Assembly: GCA_032358255.1 (NCBI GenBank)
Contig: JAULBX010030152.1
Coordinates: forward strand, 62,001 to 126,000
From: Heterotrichella gracilis
Lineage: Eukaryota; Sar; Xanthophyceae; Tribonematales; Xanthonemataceae
Reading direction: 5' to 3'
DNA: 64,000 nucleotides
Part shown: positions 48,151 through 56,154 of the stretch, in pieces
Layout of the letters: every line of letters begins with the position of its first letter
How positions within the stretch are numbered: position 1 is the stretch's first letter
The notes under the pieces: model-generated
Told to the model about the DNA's origin: nothing
Database searches by the model: none
Seen by the model: only the letters and a program-made list of their open reading frames with translations
Translations under genes and position numbers: made by a program

Positions 48151-49224
48151 TTATTGCGGACGCATCATGGTTGCGAGTTGCATCTGCATCGAAATCATTC
48201 CGGACACTTGGAACGCTACGATCAGGCCGGCGATGATGATGGTGGCTCCAAAGACCTTGTTCATCAACGACTTGATACGCTCGACAGACTCAGTGATCCA
48301 CTCCTCGCCAACCATGCGCAGAGCATGGTCGAAGCCGCTCTTGGTGGCGTAGATACGGATGTCGGAAATGATTTCCCGATCAGGGAAGTCCATCTTGGTC
48401 TGGTAGAGCGCGTCGCCCAATGTCTTACCGGCGCGCAGACCGCGCAGGGCCAGATCGATTCGGACCTGCGCCCATCGCGAAGCGTTATTTCGAAGCATCT
48501 CCATGGCGCTCTCAAGGCGAACCCCGGCCTGAACCAGCGCAGCCAAGCTGATGAGCCATGTCGACCCTTGCATGACTCGGTACACGCTGTATGGCGCATG
48601 TTTGTCCACAAACGCGCGCCCTGGTCCCGACCAAATGGGCATCGAAACAAACATGGCAATGACCGCGAGAACAATGGCTACGGCAATCCAGTGCAACCAG
48701 TTTTGAGCAAAATGGGAGACTTCAATCAGGTTCCGAGCCATACCAGTCCATTTGTCGCCACGAGCCGCATGTGTAAAAGCAGGGACGATCTTGTAGGAAA
48801 ACAGGTAAAGTGACATGATGGCGATGAACACTAGGAACGCCGGATAGGCGAGACCGCCAACGACAGCCGCAGCGATCTGTTGCCCAGCCTTTTTGACCTT
48901 GACGCAGGACTCCAGCGCTTGGGGCAGCGTTCCAGACTGTTCGCCCGCGACCAGGAGCATGGACTCCTCGGCAGACACCCAGTCACGGACGGCCACGGAA
49001 AGCGTCTTACCGTTGTTCAGTACGCGCACCCACTCGTTCAGAGCGAATCGAAGCGGAGAGCCTTTGGGGGCGAGCTTGAACTGCTCCTCCAAGCACGGCA
49101 GGATAGAAATGCCGTCGCCCAGCTGCTTCGCCAAGCGGCGCCACAGCTTGATGCGGGCAGCGAGATCCATCTTGAACAACAGAGTGTTCATGCTGCGCTC
49201 AAGGTCGTTGAAATCGATAGCCAT
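48151..49224 (-). CDS. pilR: Pilus inner-membrane platform protein PilR (GspF family)
   Basis: A 357-residue GspF/PilC-like protein. It has two homologous cytoplasmic helical domains (LLFKMDLAARIKLWRRLAKQ..., and QGSTWLISLAALVQAGVRL...). Hydrophobic segments are GGLAYPAFLVFIAIMSLYLF, WIAVAIVLAVIAMFVSM and a C-terminal FGATIIIAGLIVAFQVSG. The platform couples the PilQ motor to pilin assembly. It is preceded by an intercistronic leader nearly the same as that before pilQ. Confidence 0.87.
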   Translation of the reverse strand: MAIDFNDLERSMNTLLFKMDLAARIKLWRRLAKQLGDGISILPCLEEQFKLAPKGSPLRFALNEWVRVLNNGKTLSVAVRDWVSAEESMLLVAGEQSGTLPQALESCVKVKKAGQQIAAAVVGGLAYPAFLVFIAIMSLYLFSYKIVPAFTHAARGDKWTGMARNLIEVSHFAQNWLHWIAVAIVLAVIAMFVSMPIWSGPGRAFVDKHAPYSVYRVMQGSTWLISLAALVQAGVRLESAMEMLRNNASRWAQVRIDLALRGLRAGKTLGDALYQTKMDFPDREIISDIRIYATKSGFDHALRMVGEEWITESVERIKSLMNKVFGATIIIAGLIVAFQVSGMISMQMQLATMMRPQ

Positions 49225-49253
49225 AGAGGGTTGGATGGGTGGGGTATTACCTG

Positions 49254-49318
49254 AGTAAGGTTACTTTTGGCGGCACCGTTTGTGCACGCGACAACGGGGT
49301 GAATTCACCCCATTGAGC
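49254..49318 (-). promoter_or_regulatory. Intercistronic leader before pilR (copy of the pilQ leader)
   Basis: On the minus strand GGGGTGAATTCACCCC is a perfect 16-bp palindrome. It is followed by GTTGTCGCGTGCACAA and then AAAAGTAACCTTACTCAG. The same order occurs before pilQ at 50896-50965. Confidence 0.6.
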
Positions 49319-49319
49319 A

Positions 49320-50864
49320 TCAGGCATTGGCAGCCATCTGCGGCCTATGAAGGTGGATCTGTGCTTTGGGCGACGTAACCGAGTCCAGAAGCCCAACGCT
49401 GTCTTCAGCTGCGAATGGGTCGACCAGCCCCTCCTGGATCTTGTCAATGGCGTGTTCAATCATGGTCACACCGCCGCGTTGCTCGCGCCAGTACTGGACC
49501 GCTGCGCTCGCCTCGCCCTTGCGAATGAAATCAAGCATCTTGCGGTCGGTCGTGACCACCTCTGCAACTACAGTGCGGCCGACGACACCGCCACCGCCGC
49601 ACTTGTCGCAACCCCGACCTGTCACATAGACACGTTCAAGGTCGAGAACCTTCTCAAATCGCTGCATGTCCTCATGGAACGTCTCGTACTGCTTCGCAAG
49701 TTGTGCCTTGTGGTCCACCAGCCGAACCTTGCAAGTGCACAACGTCTTCAAGAGACGCTGGCTCACAAAACCCGAGAGGATCGACGGGTCGGCCATCGCA
49801 GCCATGGGAATGCCCAAGTCGATCATCCGGTCAACAATGTTGAAGGCACCGTTAGCGTGGAGGGTCGACCACACTTGGTGGCCGGTCATAGCCGCCTGAA
49901 TCGCAAGCTTCGCACTGGGGGTGTCACGGATTTCACCGATCATGATGACGTCGGGGTCCGCGCGCATTGCTCCCTTGATTGCTTCCTGAAACGCCTCAGC
50001 ACGCTTCTCTTCGGTGTCTGCGTTGGTCACAGGCGTCTGGACTGCGCCGGGAATAGGGTATTCCGGGGGGTCTTCAACGGTCACAACGTGCTTTCGGCCC
50101 TGCGTCTCGTTGATCAGGGACTTGAGCGTGCGCTGAAGGGTTGTTGACTTGCCCGAACCAGTCGGGCCCGAGATGATGACGATGCCGGTGGGCTTCTTCT
50201 TGAGCGCCTGTACTGCGGCGCGCTGCTCGGCCGTGAACCCCAGTTCGCGAATGTCGTCTGACGCGCCAGAGGCGTCGTACAGCATACGCAGGACCATGAT
50301 GAAGCCGTCAACTTGAGGAAGCGTGGCTACACGAATACCGTCCACCCCGTTCGGGAGGTTTTTCCGCTCAGAAATGCGGGCGTCCTGCCGGCTGGATGGG
50401 TCGAAAGTGGAGTCCGAAACCGAGGCCATGGCTTGATAGATGGCCGTGCACAGATCGCGGCCGTAGCCAGCCGTGTGCTCCTCAACGACTTTCAAGTCAT
50501 TGTGGACGCGGAAAAGAATGTGGGTACGCCCCTTATCCGCAATTCGGATGTGAATATCCGACGCCTTAGCGCGCACCGCCAGGCTAAAAATCTCAGAGGC
50601 CTTGCGCTGCATCGTGCTTGCGTCGTAGTCCTCATCGCTGAGATCGGCAGACCGACGCCGGGAATCGATGTCCTGCATCGACGTAGGCACAATCACGAAA
50701 GTACGGTCCTTTTGCTGCGCCTTGATGCGTGCAATCCCAGACTTGACGTGCGGATCGAACATCTGATCGCGCGCGACATAGATCTTTTCCTCGCCGGGGA
50801 TGGCGAGCAGCACTTGCGCAAGCCCTTCCTCGGATTGGAATTGGGAGTGATGGAAGCCGTTCAT
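49320..50864 (-). CDS. pilQ: Pilus assembly ATPase PilQ (GspE/PilB family)
   Basis: A 514-residue motor: Walker A IISGPTGSGKSTTLQ near residue 237, Asp box VTVEDPPEYPIP, Walker B VIMIGEIRDTPSAKL, and His box HQVWSTLHANGA. A cysteine tetrad (CTCKV ... CDKCGGGG) fits the zinc-binding element of extension ATPases. Drives polymerisation of the PilS pilin through PilR. Operon order (on the minus strand) pilL-like, N, O, P, Q, R, S matches IncI1 and related type IVB clusters. Confidence 0.92.
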   Translation of the reverse strand: MNGFHHSQFQSEEGLAQVLLAIPGEEKIYVARDQMFDPHVKSGIARIKAQQKDRTFVIVPTSMQDIDSRRRSADLSDEDYDASTMQRKASEIFSLAVRAKASDIHIRIADKGRTHILFRVHNDLKVVEEHTAGYGRDLCTAIYQAMASVSDSTFDPSSRQDARISERKNLPNGVDGIRVATLPQVDGFIMVLRMLYDASGASDDIRELGFTAEQRAAVQALKKKPTGIVIISGPTGSGKSTTLQRTLKSLINETQGRKHVVTVEDPPEYPIPGAVQTPVTNADTEEKRAEAFQEAIKGAMRADPDVIMIGEIRDTPSAKLAIQAAMTGHQVWSTLHANGAFNIVDRMIDLGIPMAAMADPSILSGFVSQRLLKTLCTCKVRLVDHKAQLAKQYETFHEDMQRFEKVLDLERVYVTGRGCDKCGGGGVVGRTVVAEVVTTDRKMLDFIRKGEASAAVQYWREQRGGVTMIEHAIDKIQEGLVDPFAAEDSVGLLDSVTSPKAQIHLHRPQMAANA

Positions 50865-50895
50865 AAAGGGTTGTTTCTTCTTCGGGGGGGGTAAC

Positions 50896-50965
50896 TGAGT
50901 AAGGTTACTTTTTGACGGGCATCTTGTGGACGCAACAACGGGGTGAAATCACCCCGTTGTCCGTC
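50896..50965 (-). promoter_or_regulatory. Intercistronic leader before pilQ
   Basis: On the minus strand CAACGGGGTGA-TTTC-ACCCCGTTG forms a hairpin, then GTTGCGTCCACAA and AAAAAGTAACCTTACTCAG. About three quarters of the bases match the pilR leader, including the final block. Confidence 0.6.
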
Positions 50966-51016
50966 AGCCCAGAGCCGTCACCGGCCCCGCCTGATAATCA
51001 AAATCCGGCCTCCCCC

Positions 51017-51541
51017 TTAGCGAGGCATGCCGACCGGCGGCATGATGGACGGTGCGCCAGGCGGCACGGGCATCACGGGGGCAGGAGCAGCTGCCTCGGT
51101 CACAGGCATGCTGGCGCTGAACTGCAGGCGCTGGGTGGCCTTTGAATTGATGTCCATCAAGACCACCTCATTGACCGCAATACGGCGCACCTGGCTGCCG
51201 AACACGATCTCGCCTTCTTTGACACGCTGGCGCACACCGCCGCGGTAAACCAGCACGGCTTCCAGATTGCCCTTCAGGCCCTCAACGGTTGCCACGGTCG
51301 GCGTCCCGTAATCCAGCGACAAGTCACTTGCCGTTGCAGAGGTGCGCTTGCCACCGGTTTCGTTCTGCAGGGCATTGACCTTCTTGTCCAGCTCGAGTTC
51401 CTTCAAGCGGGCTTCCAGCACAGCAATGCGGTCTGCGGCGCGCTGCAACTCAGAAACAGTCGAGGCGTCCTGGGCGATGGCGTTGCCGCCAAGGAAAGCC
51501 AGCGCGATAGCGGCGGCGACGGAGAACTTACGGGTTTGCAT
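51017..51541 (-). CDS. pilP: Type IVB pilus biogenesis protein PilP
   Basis: A 174-residue protein with a signal peptide (SVAAAIALAFLGGNAIAQD), a short coiled coil (ELQRAADRIAVLEARLKELEL) and a beta-rich domain (LKGNLEAVLVYRGGVRQRVKEGE), then a Pro/Ala-rich tail. This is the PilP plan: a periplasmic protein linking the inner-membrane PilO to the secretin PilN. It starts inside the end of pilO (14-bp overlap). Confidence 0.85.
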   Translation of the reverse strand: MQTRKFSVAAAIALAFLGGNAIAQDASTVSELQRAADRIAVLEARLKELELDKKVNALQNETGGKRTSATASDLSLDYGTPTVATVEGLKGNLEAVLVYRGGVRQRVKEGEIVFGSQVRRIAVNEVVLMDINSKATQRLQFSASMPVTEAAAPAPVMPVPPGAPSIMPPVGMPR

Positions 51542-52802
51542 ACTGCACTCCTTTGATCTGAAACTTGATGGCGCCTTGAGTAACGGTGCCGGTAATCTTG
51601 TTGATGCGGAACCCCGGGGCGTTCATGGCCTGCACGGTGCTGGCCAGCGAAAGCTTGGATTCAATACTGAGGTTGATGGTCTTCCACGGATGCTCCACGT
51701 TAGGCTGGGCCTGAACGCCAGGCAACTGAGCCTTCTCCTGCGGAACGATTGCGACTTGAATCCCGTACCGGGAATTCATGTCGCCCAGCTGGTCCATCCG
51801 GTCCTGCAGCTTAAGCAGCGATTCTTTGCCTGCTGGCTGAGCCGCACGAACTTGCAGCTTGGTTTGGGCAAACGCGCCGGTCGTGTCATCAGACAGGACG
51901 AAGCTGGGGTGCAACGCTCGCAGATGCGCGACTTGAGCAATGCTGCCCTGGCGTGACCAGCGCACCACAGCGACGTCACCTTCGCAAGTGAAGTCCACGA
52001 GCTTCCAGCCAGCTGCGGCAACGCCGATGCTGTCAATTGCTTGCGAGCAGGCTGCCGAAAAGTCACTTGGCGTTGCCATCTCCGGCCACGGTTCACGCTT
52101 CATTGCCTCTTGGCGCTCTGCCTCGAGCCTGACTTGCTCCGCTTCAGCCCGCGCAACCGCGGCAGCAAGCCGTTCCTTTGCAACCCAGCTGTTGTAATAG
52201 TGCGAACCGAGAATTGCACCCACGGCCAGTACGCCGGCTACAGCCAGGCGAGCACCGACATTGGCGCGGACCGGCTGGAGGCGCCACTGCTTGCGAATTT
52301 TGAAACGCTTGCCCTTTCGGGGGATCACGTCTTCCAGAGACAGTTCGACGGAGTCGTTAACACCCCAGTCAGCAGGGCAGACCACCCGTTCCCAGCCGCC
52401 AACGGACAGAGCCTGCATCAACTCCGAGCGCGCCTCATCCTCAGTGCAGATGCGGTCGCTGTCAGCGAGGATGAATCCGTCGCGGACGTTGATCGTCGCG
52501 TAGGCATCGGTAAGATGCGGAACTTTGACGACGACGATGGCGTTCTTGGGATCGCCGCCTTCGATCAGGTGTTGCGCGAGAAGCAGCCCCAGGGGGACCA
52601 TACCCGGCTTAGCACCTTCAGCTGTACTGGCCAAGCCGACCAGCGCACTTTCAGTGCGGCGGTAGACATAGAGGTCCGTACCGGTGTCCGCGGCAAGCGG
52701 CTTGAGCTCGGTCTTGAAGTTGTCGGGCACCAGCGGGTGCCACGACAGCCCAACTACGAGATCAAGGGCTTGCTTGCCGACTTGAACATTGATAATTTGC
52801 AT
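51528..52802 (-). CDS. pilO: Type IVB pilus protein PilO
   Basis: A 424-residue bitopic membrane protein. The N-terminal half is cytoplasmic (LDLVVGLSWHPLVPDN, TEDEARSELMQALSVGGWE). A membrane helix lies near residue 190 (ARLAVAGVLAVGAILGSHYY), then a coiled coil (AKERLAAAVARAEAEQVRLEAERQ) and a periplasmic domain ending ITGTVTQGAIKFQIKGV. This layout is that of PilO of IncI1-type plasmids. It forms the inner-membrane collar of the pilus machine with PilP. Confidence 0.85.
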   Translation of the reverse strand: MQIINVQVGKQALDLVVGLSWHPLVPDNFKTELKPLAADTGTDLYVYRRTESALVGLASTAEGAKPGMVPLGLLLAQHLIEGGDPKNAIVVVKVPHLTDAYATINVRDGFILADSDRICTEDEARSELMQALSVGGWERVVCPADWGVNDSVELSLEDVIPRKGKRFKIRKQWRLQPVRANVGARLAVAGVLAVGAILGSHYYNSWVAKERLAAAVARAEAEQVRLEAERQEAMKREPWPEMATPSDFSAACSQAIDSIGVAAAGWKLVDFTCEGDVAVVRWSRQGSIAQVAHLRALHPSFVLSDDTTGAFAQTKLQVRAAQPAGKESLLKLQDRMDQLGDMNSRYGIQVAIVPQEKAQLPGVQAQPNVEHPWKTINLSIESKLSLASTVQAMNAPGFRINKITGTVTQGAIKFQIKGVQYANP

Positions 52803-52811
52803 GGCGCTTGC

Positions 52812-54407
52812 TTACTGAGCCAAAGTCGGTTGAATCAGCACGACCAGCAGGTTGCGCTTGCCCTTGTTTTCACGATTGCCAGCGGCCACGTTGGTGGCAG
52901 TGCCGACGCCTTGGGACACAGCCGACAGGTTGTCCTGGTCGAAGCCGGCCAACACCAGGGTGTCACCCGTGTTCATGCGAACGCGTTGGATGAAGTTGCT
53001 GGTCGACAGGTCGGGCGACTGGATGCTGGAGCCGCCAGAGCTAATCGTGGCCAGATTCAGCAGCGATGACAGGTTGATCGAGGATTGCAGGAGCATTTCC
53101 TTACCATCAATGATGTGCGGCAGCAGGACCATCGAGAAGCCGGTCTGAACCGTACCCGGGGTCAGCGTAACGGTGGAGCCGACGGCGGCCGTAGTAGTCG
53201 TGGAGCTTGATGCCAGATACGAAACCTGGCGGCCGACGTTCACAGGTGCTGGCTGGTTGTTCAGCGTCACGATCGTGGCTGAAGTCATCTCGGAAACGCG
53301 GCCTTGAGTCGACAATGCGTTCACAATCGCACCAGACGCAGCGCCCCACATATTGCCGCTGGGGGACGAAGTTTGCAGCACGAAGTTGCTCGAATTGGCG
53401 GCGCCCTGGAAGGCGGTATTCACCTTGAACGCGACATTGCTGCTGAGGTTGTTGTAGACAGCGTTCCAGTTGATGCCGTAATTTTCCGAGTCGGACACTT
53501 CGACCGACAGCACGCGCACATTCACCGAAACTTGACGCGACAGCGAAGCGTTCTGATCCTTGATGAAGTCAGCGACACGCTCCAGTACACGGGGCGTATC
53601 GGTCACAGAGACAGTCCCGGTGGCAGGAGCGACAGAAACGCGTCCGGTACCGGGGGTCAGCAGTTGCTTGATCGAGCTCTCAATACCGGTCCAGACCGAC
53701 AGGTTCGTGAAGGTCACGCCGGTGGTGTTGTTTGCAGTACCAGCGGTGGTGCTGGTGGTGGACGTGCCAGTGGTCGTGCCAGTGGAGGACGACGAGGAGC
53801 CAACCAGGCTGGACAGCTGTGTGTCCCCGGGCAGCGCGCGAATGCGGAAAGTACGCGAATCCGTCATCAGGAAACGGATGTTGCGGCCTTCCATCTTCCA
53901 GTAGATGCCGTAGTTGGCGGCAACCATGTCGAGGAAACCGCCGACAGTGCCGGAATATGTGACGTTGAACTTGCGGTTGGCAATGATGTTCTGGGTGTTC
54001 GTACTGCCCAGAGCCGCCGATGACATGACCGGGGCGCCGATCGCACCGCCTGCAGCTGTTCCGGTCATCGGAACCGTCAGTTCGGTGTTGATGAATACAG
54101 GCGAGGAGCTCATGGAAGAGATCCAGCCGCTCACTTCGTGCAGGTTCAGGAACTCACGGTTCGCGACGATCTCCGCTTCCAACAGCTTCTTTTGAGCGGG
54201 CGAATACTCGCTGCGCTCCAGCTTACGCATGGGGATGTAGCTCGTCTCTTCGAAGCTGATTGCGGTGATCGCCTTGGCACGGTTGTCCTGAACCGTCTTG
54301 AGCGTTTCTTCCTTGTTCTGCTGAACGCTTTCAGCAGTCTGCTTGTAGTTCGTGGAGCAGCCAACCAGAGCGAGGACGGCGGATGCGGCAATAAGAGTCT
54401 TTTTCAT
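52812..54407 (-). CDS. pilN: Outer-membrane secretin PilN, lipoprotein
   Basis: A 531-residue secretin. The start MKKTLIAASAVLALVGC is a lipoprotein signal with Cys17. An N-terminal ring domain (KFNVTYSGTVGGFLDMVAAN, FRIRALPGD) precedes a Ser/Thr-rich loop (GSSSSSTGTTTGTSTTS-type) and the secretin core: QVSVNVRVLSVEVSDSENYG, VTLNNQPAPVNVGRQVSYL, and the GFSMVLLPHIIDGKEMLLQ barrel lip. It makes the pore for the pilus. The 2-nt gap to the upstream TcpQ-like gene indicates a tight operon. Confidence 0.92.
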   Translation of the reverse strand: MKKTLIAASAVLALVGCSTNYKQTAESVQQNKEETLKTVQDNRAKAITAISFEETSYIPMRKLERSEYSPAQKKLLEAEIVANREFLNLHEVSGWISSMSSSPVFINTELTVPMTGTAAGGAIGAPVMSSAALGSTNTQNIIANRKFNVTYSGTVGGFLDMVAANYGIYWKMEGRNIRFLMTDSRTFRIRALPGDTQLSSLVGSSSSSTGTTTGTSTTSTTAGTANNTTGVTFTNLSVWTGIESSIKQLLTPGTGRVSVAPATGTVSVTDTPRVLERVADFIKDQNASLSRQVSVNVRVLSVEVSDSENYGINWNAVYNNLSSNVAFKVNTAFQGAANSSNFVLQTSSPSGNMWGAASGAIVNALSTQGRVSEMTSATIVTLNNQPAPVNVGRQVSYLASSSTTTTAAVGSTVTLTPGTVQTGFSMVLLPHIIDGKEMLLQSSINLSSLLNLATISSGGSSIQSPDLSTSNFIQRVRMNTGDTLVLAGFDQDNLSAVSQGVGTATNVAAGNRENKGKRNLLVVLIQPTLAQ

Positions 54408-54409
54408 GA

Positions 54410-54820
54410 TCAGAAGTCCGTAACGCGAACGAGGTTGTTGCCGCTGTAGAACGTGGCGCGCAGCTTGGTTTCGCCCTGGTTGACCGAGCCAATAATGGCC
54501 TCAACCGCCTTCACGATGTCGGTGCTCACCGCCACCTTGTGTTCGATTTGGAAGTCAGCACCTTCCCAGACCAGTTGCCAGCCAGCCTTCGAGGCGATGG
54601 CATCGAGTTGGGCGACCACGGACCTGCCGGGCACCAGGTGGGTCACCGGATTGGCCTGAATCAGAGCGTCCAACGCGGAAGCGGCCTGAGCTGGAGCTTG
54701 AGCGGCCGTATTCACTTCTGCGTCATAAGCCTGCTCGGTGGTCTTGACAGCCTGGGCGAATGCGCCCATGGAAGTGGCAACCGCGAGGCCACCGATGATG
54801 GATTTGAGGATGGTTTTCAT
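54410..54820 (-). CDS. TcpQ/PilL-like periplasmic protein, 136 aa
   Basis: ATG 54820 gives a signal peptide (KTILKSIIGGLAVATSMGAFAQ, cleaved after AFA). After an Ala-rich linker comes a TcpQ-like C-terminal domain (GRSVVAQLDAIASKAGWQLVW, ATFYSGNNLVRVTDF), the part of PilL/TcpQ that stabilises the secretin. It resembles the last 90 residues of the neighbour upstream (54826-56154), so the two are likely paralogous ends. Confidence 0.8.
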   Translation of the reverse strand: MKTILKSIIGGLAVATSMGAFAQAVKTTEQAYDAEVNTAAQAPAQAASALDALIQANPVTHLVPGRSVVAQLDAIASKAGWQLVWEGADFQIEHKVAVSTDIVKAVEAIIGSVNQGETKLRATFYSGNNLVRVTDF

Positions 54821-54825
54821 GTTGC

Positions 54826-56154
54826 TTACTTCGAAATATTGGTGAATCGGATCACGCGGTTGCTGTAAATCGTGGCCTGGATGTCGTAACCCTTGCGCTG
54901 CATGCCTGAGACGATCTTCTCGACGGCGTCCCGCATCGAATCGGCAGGCATGGAGCCGTCGCCATTCACGGCAGCGTCGGTACCGACAGGCGCATCCCAC
55001 ACGATCTGGTACGAGGTTGCGGCAGCCCAGCGGCGCAGCGTTGCCGAGATGGTCTTGTCAGCCTTCTTGAAGTCAAAGCCTTGCGGCGGGACTTCCAGCG
55101 GCTTGGGCGGCTCAACCTTGGCCGGTTCGGCCGGGACGGCTGTGGGTGCGGCGGCGGTGGTAGTCGGTGCAGGTTGCGGCTCCATGCTCTTGAGCATGGA
55201 AGCGGCTTGCTGCTGCGTCAGGAGACCGGCGCGGGTCAGGTTGGCGATATTGGCGCGATATTCCTGGCTCGGGTCGCGACTGGGGCGGGCGATCTGCGTC
55301 GGCACGACCATCTCAACCTTGATATCGGACGACCACAGACCCTTTTCAGATCCACTCGTGACAACGCCAGTCTTCATGGTGATCGCGCTTTCCGGGACGC
55401 CAGCCTTGACCAGCATTTCGCGGATGGACTTGGCGCGCGCCATTTCCAGCCCTTCCTTGTAAGAATCATCATCACGGCCAACAATGGTGATGGCCGTAGC
55501 ATTCTTGATGCGCATGCCCAGCGAATAGATGTCGGTCTTCGCCTTGGCGTTCAGCACATGCTGACCCTTTGCGAACCAGACCGGCACAGTCTCGCTGCGC
55601 ACTTCGGAGTCTTGCCAGACCACGCGGTCGCCCTTGATGGGGGTCGCGTAGCTGTTAGCTTCCAGCTGGCCTGCGTCGAGGTAAGCCATGGCCGGGGCCA
55701 AAGAAGCGACCAGACGGGCATTGGGGTCGGACGGGTAGCCATTGTTGAGCGAAGATCGCACGCCGTTGGGCGAAACCGCCTTGACATCGACAGCGCCAGC
55801 ACGGCCACCGCCAGCATGGACAACTTGTGCCTGGGCACGGCCCAGCTGCAGGACGTAGCGAGCAGCAACTTCCTTGACCTTCACGAAGGGGCCCTCAAAG
55901 GTCGGAACCAGCAGTTGCACGTCGTTGTCACGCTTGACGAATATTGCGGGGATGGCCTCACCAGCTCGGAACTGGAAGTAGGTGTGCTTCCCGTCGTCAA
56001 AGACTTGAACTGGAGTCGCGCGGGCTTCGCCATTCGTCAGATAGGTGAAGTCGTAGGCACCGATACGTTGACCGGAGGAGCCAATGGCTGCGGGCACGAG
56101 AGCCAGCAGCGCCGCAGCAGCGGCTACGTTCAGAATGCTGCGATTAAATTTCAT
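54826..56154 (-). CDS. VirB9-like / OmpA-like / TcpQ-like fusion protein, 442 aa
   Basis: After a signal peptide, residues about 30-110 (ARATPVQVFDDGKHTYFQFR, then VKEVAARYVLQLG) match the C-terminal beta-sandwich of VirB9/TrbG. Residues about 185-290 are an OmpA/peptidoglycan-binding type domain (VWFAKGQHVLNAKAKTDIY, EMARAKSIREMLVKAGVPE). The last 90 residues (DKTISATLRRWAAATSYQIVW, IQATIYSNRVIRF) are TcpQ/PilL-like. It would link the secretion channel, the cell wall and the pilus secretin. Overlaps virB10 by 4 nt. Confidence 0.78.
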   Translation of the reverse strand: MKFNRSILNVAAAAALLALVPAAIGSSGQRIGAYDFTYLTNGEARATPVQVFDDGKHTYFQFRAGEAIPAIFVKRDNDVQLLVPTFEGPFVKVKEVAARYVLQLGRAQAQVVHAGGGRAGAVDVKAVSPNGVRSSLNNGYPSDPNARLVASLAPAMAYLDAGQLEANSYATPIKGDRVVWQDSEVRSETVPVWFAKGQHVLNAKAKTDIYSLGMRIKNATAITIVGRDDDSYKEGLEMARAKSIREMLVKAGVPESAITMKTGVVTSGSEKGLWSSDIKVEMVVPTQIARPSRDPSQEYRANIANLTRAGLLTQQQAASMLKSMEPQPAPTTTAAAPTAVPAEPAKVEPPKPLEVPPQGFDFKKADKTISATLRRWAAATSYQIVWDAPVGTDAAVNGDGSMPADSMRDAVEKIVSGMQRKGYDIQATIYSNRVIRFTNISK

